NCBI GenBank assembly: GCA_029891385.1
Contig: CM057231.1
Span: forward strand, 65,641,103-65,705,102
Source: Erythroxylum novogranatense
Taxonomy: Eukaryota; Streptophyta; Magnoliopsida; Malpighiales; Erythroxylaceae
Direction: 5' to 3'
Length of the DNA: 64,000 bases
In this document: positions 49,143 through 61,800 of the stretch, one piece after another
How positions within the stretch are numbered: the stretch's first letter is position 1
Layout: every line of letters starts with the position of its first letter
The notes under the pieces: generated by a model
The model's input: only the letters and a program-made list of their open reading frames with translations
Database searches by the model: none
Told to the model about the DNA's origin: nothing
Position numbers and translations under genes: made by a program

Positions 49143-50957
49143 TGTTAGAGTAGTGCCCTAAAGGCAATCCCCTTTAGCGCTTTTTGTTCATAGTCATGTA
49201 CAGACTTTATGAATAAACAAAGAAAGGCATGTTTCATTTATTTGATGTTCTTTATGAATTGATATTGATCTTTAATCAAATTAATGAAGTCCATGATATA
49301 TGACATAGCATGAAGGAAATTATGATGTGATCATAATCCTGAGATTCCTATCATGTGCAATTATGTCAGTATCTAAATTTTCCCTAGTCATAAGATTAAT
49401 AAGACTGGACATCATTAATCCGGACAGACTAGTATATGTCATACTCCTTGATTGGATCAAGCAGTGGACCTCAGAAACTGTAAATATGAGATATTTAGAG
49501 TTGACATATGGATGCTTACTAGTGGTAGTAAGTTCATTGGATGACCTGCCATGAGATCATCACATGGATTTAATGTCAGTGATAATCTCATCATAGCAAT
49601 GGTGCAAGTATCCTTAGACTTGAGGTACTCAAGGATATCTTGAATCTTGATTACGTGCTTTGACTCCATTCCTTGTTGCCTTCGAGAGGTTACTCATAGG
49701 GTGGTGCTTGGGTGCGACTTGAGGTATTGAAGGTAATTGAGTAGCCAATAAAGGATTCATCACTTACGTGATAGCGGAAGAGATACCACAACCTCTTATC
49801 GTCAGATCATTACTTTAAGTCTCGGCGGAGCATAAATATGTCATGAAGAGTGTCTTCATGGACATATAAAGTAATGAGTCCTCGACGAGAACCGATTTCA
49901 CTTGGCTAGACTTGATGCGTAAGAGTTGACATATTGCCCATACTCATAACCAAGTGAGGTATAGGATGATGAAAGGACGAATTGCACAGTAATTGTCTAT
50001 GGAAGGGTTCGTGATCTGGTTCGTGATGAATTCATCAAACCAATTACTTTCCGGTCAATTGGGGGTCATGATGTGTTGCTAGACGCCGCTCATGACTTGC
50101 TCAGATTAATTGTTAATCTAAGTGGCCAACATAACCGGGAACCTAAAGGGTCACACGTATAAGAGTGACTCATAGAATCTGTAAAATAGTAATTGGACAG
50201 AGTTCTAATTATGGAGAGCAACTGGATTAAATGGATCCTGATGAGATTGGGATATGTCCCGATGAGATCGCGACATCGATATTGCTGAAAAAGGTTTTCG
50301 GTGGTTTTTCCATGCCGGGGCCGGGTAGGACCGACCCCAGTGTGACTGGACCACTTCAGTAATATATATACATATATATATATGATTAATTAATTAAATA
50401 ATTAATTAATATATATATATATATGCTTGAAACGTGGATTGATGGGAGAAGAAGCAAAGAAGCTTCCATTTGGAAGCTTAGTCATCACTTTTCATTAATT
50501 GACTAAATGACAAAAAGACAAAAGATGGAGGATGAAAGGTGTTGCTCGATGACTTGGTTAAAAGAAGAAAAAGAGTTTTCTTTAACCTTTTGGAAAAGCA
50601 TCATCGTGAATGAAGGAAGAAAGTAAGGTTTTTGAGAAAAACCTAACACTCTCATCTTCATCATCGATTCTTCCTCTTCTCCTTCAAGCTTTTGTCATCT
50701 CCTCCACGTTGATCCAAGCTCTCCAGGAGGGAGGTAGGCTCTAGCAGGCTTTATTCATTCTAGCTATTCCGGGTCAAAAGTGTTTGATCCGGTTAGGTTT
50801 TCGATCTCTGCGTGGATACCTTTAGAGATAGTCTCTATTGGCTATTCAGTTTGAGGTTTTCATACCGACACCGGATCCTGGCTTTCGGGAATGTCCCAGA
50901 ACAAAATTTTGTTTTTCCGCTCTGGAACATGTGATGTTCCTCCCGGATTTTCCTACA
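49143..50957 (+). repeat. 3' LTR of copia E
   Basis: TGTTAGAG to TTTTCCTACA, matching the 5' LTR. Single-base losses differ between the copies (for example 50794-50803 TTTTCGATCT here, TTTTCTGATCT at 43020-43030 in the other). Confidence 0.94.
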
Positions 50958-53444
50958 CTGTAACTTTCTGCCACTACCATCTTCCTCACCTAAAGTTACA
51001 TATGCGTGTGAAAATTCACACAGTATGTAACTTTCGCCATAACAACAACAACATTTCACCAATGCTTTCTAACATATTCCTTACACCAAATTTACTTGTA
51101 ATTTTGCAAGATTCACTTACTCTACTACTAAAATACTTCATAACAACTCCAAACATCAAACTTATTTTATCATTCTATCAATTTTTTGATTGATTTGTCC
51201 ATCAAACCTTAAATTCATAGGTAACCATCCAAGCTATCATCACAAGCAAGACTTATGCATTATGATAACTTTCAACCATCGTAATTCTCTACTTCCAACT
51301 TCTATTGTCTAACCAATTTAACACATACACAAGACTTTGCACAATCAACCTCACACAAGCCTCATTCTCACCTTCATTACACATACATGACCATCAATCC
51401 CAACCTCATAACGTTTACCTACCCATGTGATATTCATACCATCTCATGCATCATCTCAAAAGATCAAAGGTCATACAATCAAGCATTATACATTAGAGTT
51501 TAAAATTCACTTTTGAATCATAACTCATTCATTCCATCTTCATCAAATCATGTCATACTTCATTTAATGCTTTAGTGGGCATTTTAAGCCCAATTACATT
51601 AATCATCATACATAAGAGTTTTACAATTTCATTGGCATTTCCTTGCCAAATTCCAAAACCAATGACAATATCTCATTTACCTTATTCAATTGCTCATACG
51701 AATTACAACTATACATTTACATAACCAAACTTCAGATGCACAATAAAACAAGCACAAGATATCTTGATCCACTTCCACTTGATTTCTTGCTAAAAACCTA
51801 GAAATTGGAAAAATAGGGGGGTGAGCTTGGGGAGCCCAATAGGTTCTATGCTTATAACCAAATAATGAACAAAGCAGTTTTAGAAGTCCATTTCCATATA
51901 AATTTCCTTTGGATCATAAAACATTGTTTTCTTAAAAACTCTTGTCATTTTCTTGAAATCACAAATCATTCATTTTTCAAAGGTTCATAAAATCATAAAC
52001 TAAGAACTCTTGCCATTTTCTTGAAATCACAAATCATTTATTTTTCAAAGGTTCATATAATCATAAACGCAATTCATGCATTTTTCAAACTTTCATGAAA
52101 TCATGAATGCAATTCAACTTGTCACAATTCACATCATATATCACATGCCACCTAACACATCATAATGGTTTGGCAAGTCCACAATTCTTGGCAACCATAT
52201 AGTCTCATTTAATGAGCTTATATGGGAAAATCTTGAGGAGTCCAAATATTGGATCATCCTATGCCACAGTCGGGCAGCCGGGCGAAGGCTTTTCATAATC
52301 ATCGTGCACGAGACGTTTCTTGGGTGGACTTAACCTAACCCATATAACATATAATCATGTCTTGAAACTTGATTGCCCAAAAGCAAAAATCTTGGAAATC
52401 TTGTTTTGCATAAATCATGCAAATTTTCATAAATCATTTCATGAACATAAGCATTTCATATGCAATGCATCATCATTCCTCAAGCAAATTCACATAACAA
52501 CTACATTCACATATCAAATCATCAATCATCCAATTCACATAACATTTTCAAATCATTCATACCATTATACATCAATGATGGCAATTTCTCAAGGCATTCA
52601 AAAACAATGAATTTTGAAAGCATTTTTAGATTCGTAATTTTATTTTTGTAAATTATATTAATGGCCCATTATTTAACTATAAACATAAAACCTACCTTAT
52701 GATTCCTTGCTTGAATGACCTTCCCTTACTTTCCATTCCTCTTGCCTCTCACCATTTTCCTCAAAATCAACACAAATTCCCAAATCGAAAGTCATCCAAA
52801 ATACAACAAATCCTAAGGACACAAATCATGAAATTGATCTTGGAATCACAATACCCGTTCATTTTCTAGGATTTCTCAACCATAACCCAACCAAAAACTT
52901 AACCTTAAATCAAGAACTTACCTTGAATCTTTAGCTAACCAAGTGATTCCTTGGTTCAAAGTGAAGCTTTAGTGATTTCCCACACTTTTTCCTCTTGAAC
53001 TTTCTTCAAAAACCTCTTAAAACTCTTGGAAAATCCAACCCTAGCAAGCTTCTTCTTCTTTTCTCCTCCTTCTTTCTCCATTCACGAAACCTCTCTCTTC
53101 TCTCCCTTTTAATTTTCGTTACTCTCTCTTCTCCTACACCAACTCACTTATTCTCCTTCCTTTTATACTCTTCTTCATTTAACTTAAGCCCATCTTCACT
53201 TAAGCCCAATTCCTTCCTTCTTCATTTTGTTTCCATTCTTTTCCTTTTAATTTCCACTTCATGGACTCAAGCCCAAATGTCTCATTTAAACCCCTATTCT
53301 TTTCTCCTTTTATTTAACTATCTAACTCACTTACTTTCTGTAAGTGATAAGTCGACTTGTACCATGTGTAAGTCGACTTACACATGTGCGGTACCGATAA
53401 GTCGACTTGTTCATTGGATAAGTCGACTTGTTCAAGGTCGGTAC
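50958..53444 (-). repeat. Ty3/gypsy LTR-like sequence between copia E and F
   Basis: No coding sequence. It starts inside the minisatellite (core at 51006-51021) and contains a GGGTGAGCTTGGGGAGCCCA phrase at 51820-51838, a weaker version of the LTR hairpins at 36303 and 36986, and a CT-rich stretch near 52990-53300. The 155-codon frame at 52995-53462 is a product of that CT-rich DNA and not a gene. It ends with four AAGTCGACTT palindromes beside copia F. Confidence 0.5.
53349..53429. repeat. AAGTCGACTT palindrome array beside copia F
   Basis: Four perfect copies at 53349, 53370, 53399 and 53420. The phrase around the last (GACTTGTTCAAGGTC) also occurs in the leader array of copia E. CTTTCT lies just left of the array (53334-53339) and just right of F (57764-57769), so the array may have come in together with F. 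Confidence 0.8.
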
Positions 53445-55264
53445 TGTTTATTTGTGCCCTAAAGGCAATCCCCTTTAGCGCGTTTTATTCAAAGTCGTAT
53501 GCAGACTTTATGAATAAATAAAGAAAAGGCTTTATTCATTAATTTGATATTCATAAACATTGTTTATGAATTGATTGGATCTTTAATCGAATTAATGAAG
53601 TCCATGATATATGACATAGCATGAAGGAAATTATGATGTGTTCATACTCCTGAGATTCCTATCATGTGCAATTATGTCAGTATCAGAATTCTCCCTAGTC
53701 ATAGGATTAATGAGACTGGACATCATTAATCCGGATAGACTAGCACATGTCATATTCCTTGATTGGATCAAGCAGTGGATCTCAGAAACTGTAAATATGA
53801 GATATTTAGAATTGACATGTGGATGCTTACTAGCGGTAGTAAGTTCATTGGATGACCTGCCATGAGATCATCACATGGATATCTTATCTAAGTGTCAGTG
53901 ATAATCTCATCATAGCAATGGTGCAAGTATCCTTAGAATTGAGGTACTCAAGGATATCTTGGATCTTGATCCTGCTTTGACTCCATTCCTTGTTGCCTTC
54001 GAGAGGTAACTCATAGGGTGGTGCTTGGGTACAGCTTGAGGTATTCGAAGATAATTGAGTAGCCAATAAAGGATTCACCACTTACGGATTAGCGTAAGAG
54101 ATACCCATAGCCTCTTGTCGGGATCATTACTAAGGTGGCGGCATGTATGACATGAAGAGTGTCTTCATTGACATATAAAGTAATGAGTCCTGGACGAGAA
54201 CTGATATCACTTGGGCTAGACTCAGTCTAGTGAGAGTTGACACTTTGACCATACTCATAACCAAGTGGGGTATAGGATGGTGAAAGGACGAATTGCACGG
54301 TAATTGTTTATGGAAGGGTTCGTGATCTGGATCGTGATGAATACATCAAACCGATTACTTTCCGGTCAATTGGGGGTCATGATGTGTTGCTAGATACCGC
54401 TCATGACTTGCTCAGATTAAGTGTTAATCTAAGTGGCCAACATAACCGGGAGCCTAAAGGGTCACACGCATAAGAGTGATAGTAATTGGACTGAGTTCCA
54501 ATTATGGAGAGCATTAGGATTAAATGGATCCCAATGGGATTGGGATATGTCCCGATGAGATCGCGACATCGATATTGTTAAGAAAAGTTTAGAGTCGTTT
54601 TGACAAAGGGGCCTATAGTAGGGTAGGACCGACCCCAGTTGGACTGGACCTTAGCAATTATATATTGATTAATTAATTAAGTAATTAATTAATTAATTAA
54701 TTAATATATTTATGTAAGCACGTGGGAGGAGGAGGAGAGGAAGCTTCATCTTTAAGTTTAACTTTATATATATATATATATAAAAGGTGACTAACGTGGA
54801 ACATGACTCACCATGTTGCATTTAATGTCTTTAAAGTGTTTAAAGACAAAAAGACAAATAAGAAGGAAGAGGATGGTTGATATTCGGGTGTTGGATGAAG
54901 GTAAGAAGGTTTTGAAGGAAGAAAAATGTTTTCTCCTCTCATCATCCATCATTGAAGATCTTCATCCTTCATCAAGCTTCATCCTCTTCAAGTCTTCTCC
55001 TCCATCTTGATTCAAGCTCTCCAGGACAGAGGTAGGCTCTAGCAGGCTTTAATCTGTTCTAGCTATTCCCGGGTCAAAGGGGTTTGACTCGGTTAGATTT
55101 TCTGATCTCTGCGTGGATCACCTTTAGAGATAGTCTCTTTTGGCTATTTAGGTTGATGTCTTCATACGGATACCGGGATCCTGGGATTCGGGAAAGTCCT
55201 GGGAACAAAAATTTTTGTTTTCCGCTGCCGGTACATGTGATGTACCTCCCGGGATTTTCCTACA
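53445..55264 (+). repeat. 5' LTR of copia F
   Basis: TGTTTATTTGTGCCC to TTTTCCTACA, 1,820 bases, related along its length to the E LTRs. Confidence 0.92.
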
Positions 55265-55265
55265 G

Positions 55266-55278
55266 TGGTATCAAAGCG
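55266..55278 (+). other. Primer-binding site of copia F
   Basis: TGGTATCAAAGCG, one base after the LTR end. One substitution compared with E. Confidence 0.85.
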
Positions 55279-56387
55279 TCTGGTATCGTGTATGCAGCTA
55301 TAACCTAAGCGAGATGAGAAACCCTAATGGAATTTGCTGTTGATGCATGCTATCTGTTCAGATTTCGAATTTCTATTGTGATATGCTTTTCGAAATTTTT
55401 CTGCCCATAATTGTTTATAACATGTTAGAGAATATGTCTACGAATTTTCAGAATTTATCGATTTGATTTGATATAGTTTTGCTAATTAATTCCCTAAGGT
55501 TACAGATGCTGTTTTGTGAAACGATTCTGGAACAGGCATGAGTATAAAATCGAGAATAAATTCTAGAAAAATGGTTTTTCGGATTTTCCTTCACCTACAT
55601 GTCTCTAAGATGTTTTTGAATGTCTGTGAGCATGGAAATTGGATTTAAAGGTGATTGGATATTTATTCACGAATTTATTCTATGCTGTTGGGAATTGCTA
55701 TGCTGATGAACACAGATTTTGAATCGGTTTTGTTATTTAGGTTGACTGAGTGTTTGATGGCCTAAAATCCTGAAAAAATTCATGTAGCATTTTCTGAACA
55801 TGTAGTAACCTATGTAAGTTTCTCATGATTTATTGAAATTGTTTCATTGATCATTTCGAGCAATGTACAGAACTGGACAGTTTTGTGAAAATTGTTGGGA
55901 CTGTTTTGCTTGGCTTGATTGAGTGTGCTTTTTCAGTTCCAATTCCTTGAACCATTTTTAATGTGATTAAAAATGTGTTATCTTGATGTAATATGATTGC
56001 CAAACTGAATTTCTTGAAGTTGCTTTTCCAAGAATTTTTGAATGCCGAATTGATCACATTAGCGTCTCGGTAGTATCTTGCATTATCTTGTTTGTTTTGA
56101 CCGTCATATTTTTATGGCATGTGCTGAAGTAAATTTGATAATGTATGTGCTAGCTAAAGATGCTTAGGTTGATAATTAGGGTGTTCCTAAATTATTTGGA
56201 AATTAATGAGTTTTAACTCATTTCAAGCTTTTCATATGGTTTGACTATTTAAGGCATTCATGATTCAATGAATTGTTCATTGATACATCAACTTACAGAT
56301 ATTACCCTAGGTATAATGGTATTATGCATTGGAATTGCATTAATTGAGGAATTAGCCGATTAGAGATTCTAGCAAAACTCCCTGGAT

Positions 56388-56672
56388 AAGTCGACTTATA
56401 TGGGACATAAGTCGACTTGTTCGCTTAATAAGTCGACTTGTTCGCTTAATAAGTCGACTTGTTTTCTGGATAAGTCGACTTGTTTTCTGGATAAGTCGAC
56501 TTGTTTGCAGAATAAGTCGACTTGTTCAAGATCTCTGTATAAGTCGACTTGTAGTACCTTGTAAGTCGACTTGTTCATGGGCAGATGACATAAGTCGACT
56601 TGTGTCATACAAGTCGACTTGTGTGTGGGCAGAAGCATAAGTCGACTTGCATTTGATGAAAGTCGACTTGTG
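56388..56672. repeat. AAGTCGACTT palindrome array, leader of copia F (13 copies)
   Basis: Thirteen perfect copies. In the middle the unit is a regular 21 bases (two with a TTCGCTT spacer, two with TTTTCTGG), which shows recent tandem expansion. The reverse frame gives a QVDL-repeat peptide that is an artefact of the repeat. Confidence 0.88.
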
Positions 56673-56885
56673 GCATGCATAGGTGGGATGATGGATGATG
56701 GATGATTTTAGGTATAGACTCAATGTGATTGATGAAATGCCCTAAATCATATCATATAGTCATGGTGACTATAATCCTACGGCTTGGAGAAGAAGTAGAT
56801 GAGACCCGAAATCCCTCCTCGGTATATGAAAACTAACGCCTTCCATTAATATGGTAAGAACCAGAGTTTTTATAGGGTTGGGTTG

Positions 56886-56997
56886 TTGAGCTAACCTCAA
56901 GCTCACTCTATACGAATATGTTCGAACCATGAAAATAAGATTTTCGGATTAATGGGTCGGTTTTCCTAGAAGCGTTGATTTGTTGAGCTAACCTCAA
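56886..56997 (+). other. Two repeated hairpins in the leader of copia F
   Basis: TTGAGCTAACCTCAA at 56886-56900 and 56983-56997. The first corresponds to TTGGGTAAACCCAA at 44683 in E, by its flanks (TATAGGG... before, GCTCACTCTATACG after). The stem G-C pair in E is an A-T pair here. Confidence 0.72.
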
Positions 56998-57102
56998 GGT
57001 CAACGTGACAGAGGCGTTGGGTAGCATACATCGATGTATGCGTATCAAAGAGTGATACCCAATGTAAGTGCATACATCAACCGATTGATAGCACCGATCC
57101 TG

Positions 57103-57763
57103 AGTCGTTTCAACCTCGGGGCCGATGGCAGTAGGACCAACCCAGTTGGATGGACCTTAGCAATTATATATTGATTAATTAATTAAGTAATTACTTAATT
57201 AATTAATTAATATATATATTTATGTAAGCACGGGAGGAGGAGGAGAGGCTTCATCTTTAAGTTTAACTTTTATATATATATATATATAAAGGTGACTAAC
57301 GTGGAACATGACTCACCATGTTGCATTTAATGTCTTTAAAGTGTTTAAAGACAAAAAGACAAATAAGAAGGAAGAGGATGGTTGATATTCGGGTGTTGGA
57401 TGAAGGTAAGAAGGTTTTGAAGGAAGAAAAATGTTTTCTCCTCTCATCATCCATCATCGAAGATCTTCATCCTTCATCAAGCTTCATCCTCTTCAAGTCT
57501 TCTCCTCCATCTTGATTCAAGCTCTCCGGGATGTAGGTAGGCTCTAGCAGCTTTAATCTGTTCTAGCTATTCCGGTCAAAGGGTTTGACTCGGTTAGATT
57601 TTCGATCTCTGCGTGGATCACCTTTAGAGATAGTCTCTTTTGGCTATTTAGGTTGATGTCTTTATCACGGATCTGGGATCACGGGATTCGGAAAGTCCTG
57701 GGAACAAAAATTTTTGTTTTCCGCTGCCGGTACATGTGATGTACCTCCCGGGATTTTCCTACA
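57103..57763 (+). repeat. 3' LTR fragment of copia F
   Basis: Corresponds to 54592-55264 of the 5' LTR and ends TTTTCCTACA. It shows CTG-to-CG and CC/GG-shortening differences from the other copy. Confidence 0.88.
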
Positions 57764-58816
57764 CTTTCTACCCAAATGGGCTCTAGCCCAAAGGCTTCTT
57801 TCATTCTAATGCCTTAAACTAAATAAAACCTAAGCTAATATCATCCTTAAATTGTAACTCAAATGGACCCTAGCCTTGGGCTTCCTTTCTTCCTTTTATA
57901 CTACTTCACTCACTTAAGCCCATCTCTTCATTTAAGCCCATTTACTCTTCTCCTCTTCTTTCCTTCTTTCTTCCTTCTTCATTTAATTCATACAACTCAA
58001 GCCCAAGTCCACTTCATTTAATTCCTTCCTTCTTATTTTTTTCTACTACAACTTAAGCCCATTTCATTTATATCCTCTCTTCTTTATTCATTTCATTTGG
58101 ACCCAAAGCCCAATTTATTCTTCCTTCTTTCTTCTCATCCTACTAAATCACTTAAGTCCAAACCATTTCTTCTTCTTTTCATTTGATTTAGGCCCATTAT
58201 TCTCTTAGGCCCAATTAAACTCTAAACTCTTAAATTCAACTAACACATTTAATTGTATTAATTCATGCCACCTAACTCATTACTCTCATTTAATCCTCTT
58301 CTTTTTATTTCACCACTTAAGCCCAACTTGAGTCCAAGGCCCATTTAACCCTTAATACATTTATAACCTTCATAACACCTTAATACACTTAATCCGTGTC
58401 ATATAGTCTTAGTCTAATCAACATGTTAATTAAATTTCCTTAACATGCTAATTAAGTCCACAAAAATACAATCATTGAATCCCATTAAATCATGCCACCT
58501 AATTTCATGACACCTTACCTTAAGCATATTAACATGCCAATTAATTCCACATTAATCCATCTCGTATTTAAACCATATCTTCCATTTCATTTAAATTTCA
58601 AAAAATTTTAATTTCTTTACTCATGAATAATCATTCAAAAATCCTTATTTAATAATCCTAACTTACCAAAAAGATTCGGGGTCCAATAAATTTCATGTGC
58701 ACAAATATGACTGTGGACCAATCCTATTATGCATGAGCAATCCTATGAAATCCCAATCTAGCACATCATATGCCAATTTACTATTCTACCCTTCCAATTG
58801 AGGGTGGGATGTTACA
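57764..58816 (-). repeat. Ty3/gypsy LTR, right end
   Basis: Ends GATGTTACA at 58816, i.e. TGTAACATCCC on the minus strand, next to a polypurine tract, so it is the start of a 3' LTR of a minus-strand element. With the LTR ends at 36615 and 62460 (TGTARCACC) the terminal inverted repeat is TGTAACA/TGTTACA. No coding sequence; CT-rich in its first half. Confidence 0.7.
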
Positions 58817-58830
58817 ATTCCCCCCTCCTA
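58817..58830 (-). other. Polypurine tract of the right-hand gypsy element
   Basis: Minus-strand TAGGAGGGGGGAAT, directly before TGTAACATCCC and preceded by GAGGACGAAATTT, a phrase common at the 3' end of plant gypsy pol. Confidence 0.7.
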
Positions 58831-61800
58831 ATAAAAATTTCGTCCTCAAAATTCTCAGTCAACAGTTTAGTATGACCGTAATCATATGTTCCTATATGTC
58901 CCATACACTTTTCCACTCAATAATTCATTTTCTGAATGGTCACTGTAACCATATTCAGTCAGTTGTTCAGTTACTAATTTGGCTAACTCATTATCACTCA
59001 TCACAGTAGACGGACTTAACACGGCTGTCAGTTGGTGATCTCACTATCTTAACTATCTCACTTGCCATTTCCAGAGCTATGACTCAGTACATTTTTTCCG
59101 AACTTATTCACTCATCACGTTTTGCCCATCCAATACCCTTTTTCTCTAGTACAATGCAGTCTAATTCGTATTCCATTGAGTACAACTTACCATAACCTCC
59201 TTCATCTCGTCCCCCGATTTATTCACTTTCCTTTGGTACCCATACGGGACATGTAGCGCCATATCGCTATAACCAAAGATAATTTACCTAATACGGTCAT
59301 TCTTTATAATCCATTGACTCTTAGTTCAAATGCAACTCTCCTTGGACAATTCATCGCTCTATAATGTTCACACACTCTATTCAGATAAGTATTTTACTCT
59401 ATTTCATTTGTCCTATCCGTTCCACCTCCACTAACCCATTCAGATTTCTGAGTTCCTTTGTTTCACCCATCACAGCCTCAAAGCCATTATGGTCTTTGAC
59501 TCTGTTAAACCTTCGTGCGATGTAGCGATAAATCGAAACTTTATAATACGATCATAATCTGTGAAACCCAAACCACTTAAACATTTTTTTCTGTTGAACA
59601 TTCAAACTTAGAAGCACTCGAATCAATAATCACTTCATTCTATACCCATAGTTAGACAATTCACCTTTCGATATACCTACTAGAATGTCTAGCTTCATTC
59701 GCTCACTATCTTATTCTATCACTTTTTGTCGGGTACACATACTTCTTCTATGAATCATTCAGTATCGTTTTTCTGACTTCACTCGCATATTCAGACTCCT
59801 TATAGGACTCACCACTGTAACTCTTGCACTCTTAACCATTCTTACCTTTATTCAGCCTCTCAATTTCCAGAACCCACAATCTACTTGACATTCTTTGCAA
59901 ATCCCAATATCCGAATTAATTTATTCCTTGCACCTTTATCTGCTCACTAGTTAGAAATGTCTGTTCGGTTCAGAATTGTCAGTATAGTAGTCATTTATAC
60001 CCGTCTCTTTCCTCAAATAAACACAGTGTATCCTTATAGGAATCTACAGTCTCCGAGACTTTCAATCGCGATCATGACACCCATACCATTTATCAAAGTC
60101 ACTTCAATTTATCTTATACCGCTTTAACATTATGTTTCATTCAACACACAATGTCCACTCTCCAAAGGTATGCTTATCGCCAGATCAAATTCAATCAATA
60201 ATTCATATAGTTCATTTTACTTTTCACTGTTTAATTCTTTCAAACACATTCCGTCTATAATCATAGTCACTACCATTTGCTTACTTTGCATCATTCCCTC
60301 TTAAACTTTTCCATACATTACCAAAAATCATTCAATTCATTCAGTCCACAATTAGTATATTTGTAACCCCTTTATGAAGATAGCACTACATCATGTCATT
60401 ATCAGTTTCCCTTTAGGACTTCTTGTCTCCATTCATTTTCTCTTTTCAATTGTTTTCTCGTCAGTCACATCGACATGTGTCAATACCTAGTCATCTGTAC
60501 TTGGACCTCCATAATTTCCATTTCATTTTAGTATTTCACTTCGCAGTTCAGGACTCTTTTATTCTTAGTTTTAAATCTAGATTTCCCCAACAGTTTTGCA
60601 TCACTTATGGAGATCTATTCACTTCAAATTTCCATAGGATCACCTCAAATTAAAAAAAAATTCCACTTAACTATTTCACTTTTGATTTCTTCCATACTTC
60701 TTTCCGTTTGTCAATTAGTCTTGCTACCATCTTTATACTATTCACGAAAGTCTCATCAGCCAATTAGTGTCCCTAATTGTTTTTCAATAGTTTGTAATGT
60801 CTTAAAAATCTCAATTCCACTATACTCACTATCCCAATAAGAACAATTTGGTGCCATAATTAAAAGATCAAAATATTCCTTACACTAAGGTTCCTTGTGA
60901 CAGTCACATAAACACTTTCTTTACCACTTATTCCGTAATCTACACCTCAGTAGAACTTATTTCATGATCAGGAAACCAATTCGTAACTTATACAATTCAG
61001 ACTTCCTCAGAACTCCTTTCCGTTTATACTCGTCCTCAACTAAATGACTGATACCAGAATCATTTTTCATTTCCTCTCATACAAGTACATTCAGTCCTCC
61101 TATGTCTTACTTTAACCTAATATAAACTTTACACCTATAGCCACTCATAGAAGCACGTATTTAATCATTCACTGATCATCTCCTCCATGATTTCCATGTA
61201 TCATTCACATACGTTTTATTAATCATGATCAACCTTACTGTCCAATAGATACTCCCAATAGTAAATCGACTTAAATGTGACAACTCTTTTCATATATCGC
61301 TATCCTTGTTTTTTTTTTCTTTTTTTCATTCTCATATTATTTATGTGTCAGCTTGACCTCCCCAAGGTCATATCCACTTGGCTTATACAATGTCATCACA
61401 TTAATGCTACGTCTCTCTTTATTATCCTCAAACAATCTATGATAGGGCATTTACAGTCTCCAAAACACGACAAAATCACTAATGCAACTCCATTGTATCT
61501 CTATCTATTTACCCATCCATTTACCATTTCTGTATCCATATACGTCTTTTCAACCAATTCAGAATTTCCCGATATACAATCAGTAGAAATTGTCAGTCTG
61601 TCATTTTCCCTTATGATCTTATTATACTGATTTTCAAACTCTTAGCACCAAAATTTTCATAACCATTTCAGTCTCACACTTATACGTTCAAGATCATTCC
61701 TGTTTCACGAGTTCTTTTCAGTTTATCTGTACACTTTTATCTCACCATGTCTACTTTTTCTCACTCTACTAGGCACTAGGCACTAGGCACTAGGCACCTT

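Larger units (their letters stand above)
41367..50957 (+). mobile_element. Copia E: full-length Ty1/copia of a second family, plus strand
   Basis: 9,591 bases. LTRs of 1,820 and 1,815 bases begin TGTTAGAG and end CCTACA, with a PBS after the left LTR, a leader of about 2 kb, a Gag-Pol region and a polypurine tract before the right LTR. No matching 5-bp duplication is visible (GTCAG on the left, CTGTA on the right). The two LTRs are nearly the same apart from many single-base losses, mostly at CTG/CAG/CC/GG sites, so the element is probably young and the sequence partly faulty. F is a deletion derivative of the same family. Confidence 0.93.
55279..57102 (+). other. Leader of copia F
   Basis: Homologous to the E leader. 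It carries the expanded palindrome array (56388-56672) and two hairpins (56886-56900, 56983-56997). It breaks into LTR sequence at about 57102. Confidence 0.8.
53445..57763 (+). mobile_element. Copia F: non-coding deletion derivative of the E family
   Basis: 4,319 bases. A full 5' LTR (53445-55264), PBS and leader are joined near 57102 to the last 661 bases of a 3' LTR. All of Gag-Pol, the PPT and two thirds of the 3' LTR are missing. The shared LTR parts are very similar, including an identical 65-codon chance frame at 54813-55010 and 57318-57515, so the element is young. No 5-bp duplication is seen next to the LTR ends (GGTAC left, CTTTC right). It may still carry cis signals in the leader. 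Confidence 0.9.

Noticed and set aside
41362..50962. A 5-bp target duplication for copia E
   Set aside because: GTCAG and CTGTA do not match. Sequence errors or recombination could hide it, so none is claimed.
52995..53462. 155-codon plus-strand frame with hydrophobic segments
   Set aside because: CT-rich LTR DNA gives Leu/Ser/Phe-rich translations. The frame runs on into the palindrome array and the start of copia F, so it is not a real gene.
54813..55010. 65-codon frame, identical at 57318-57515
   Set aside because: The identity only reflects the two LTR copies of copia F. The peptide has no recognisable feature.
56396..56680. Reverse-frame peptide with QVDL repeats
   Set aside because: It is the translation of the AAGTCGACTT array; other frames and the E copy do not keep it open.
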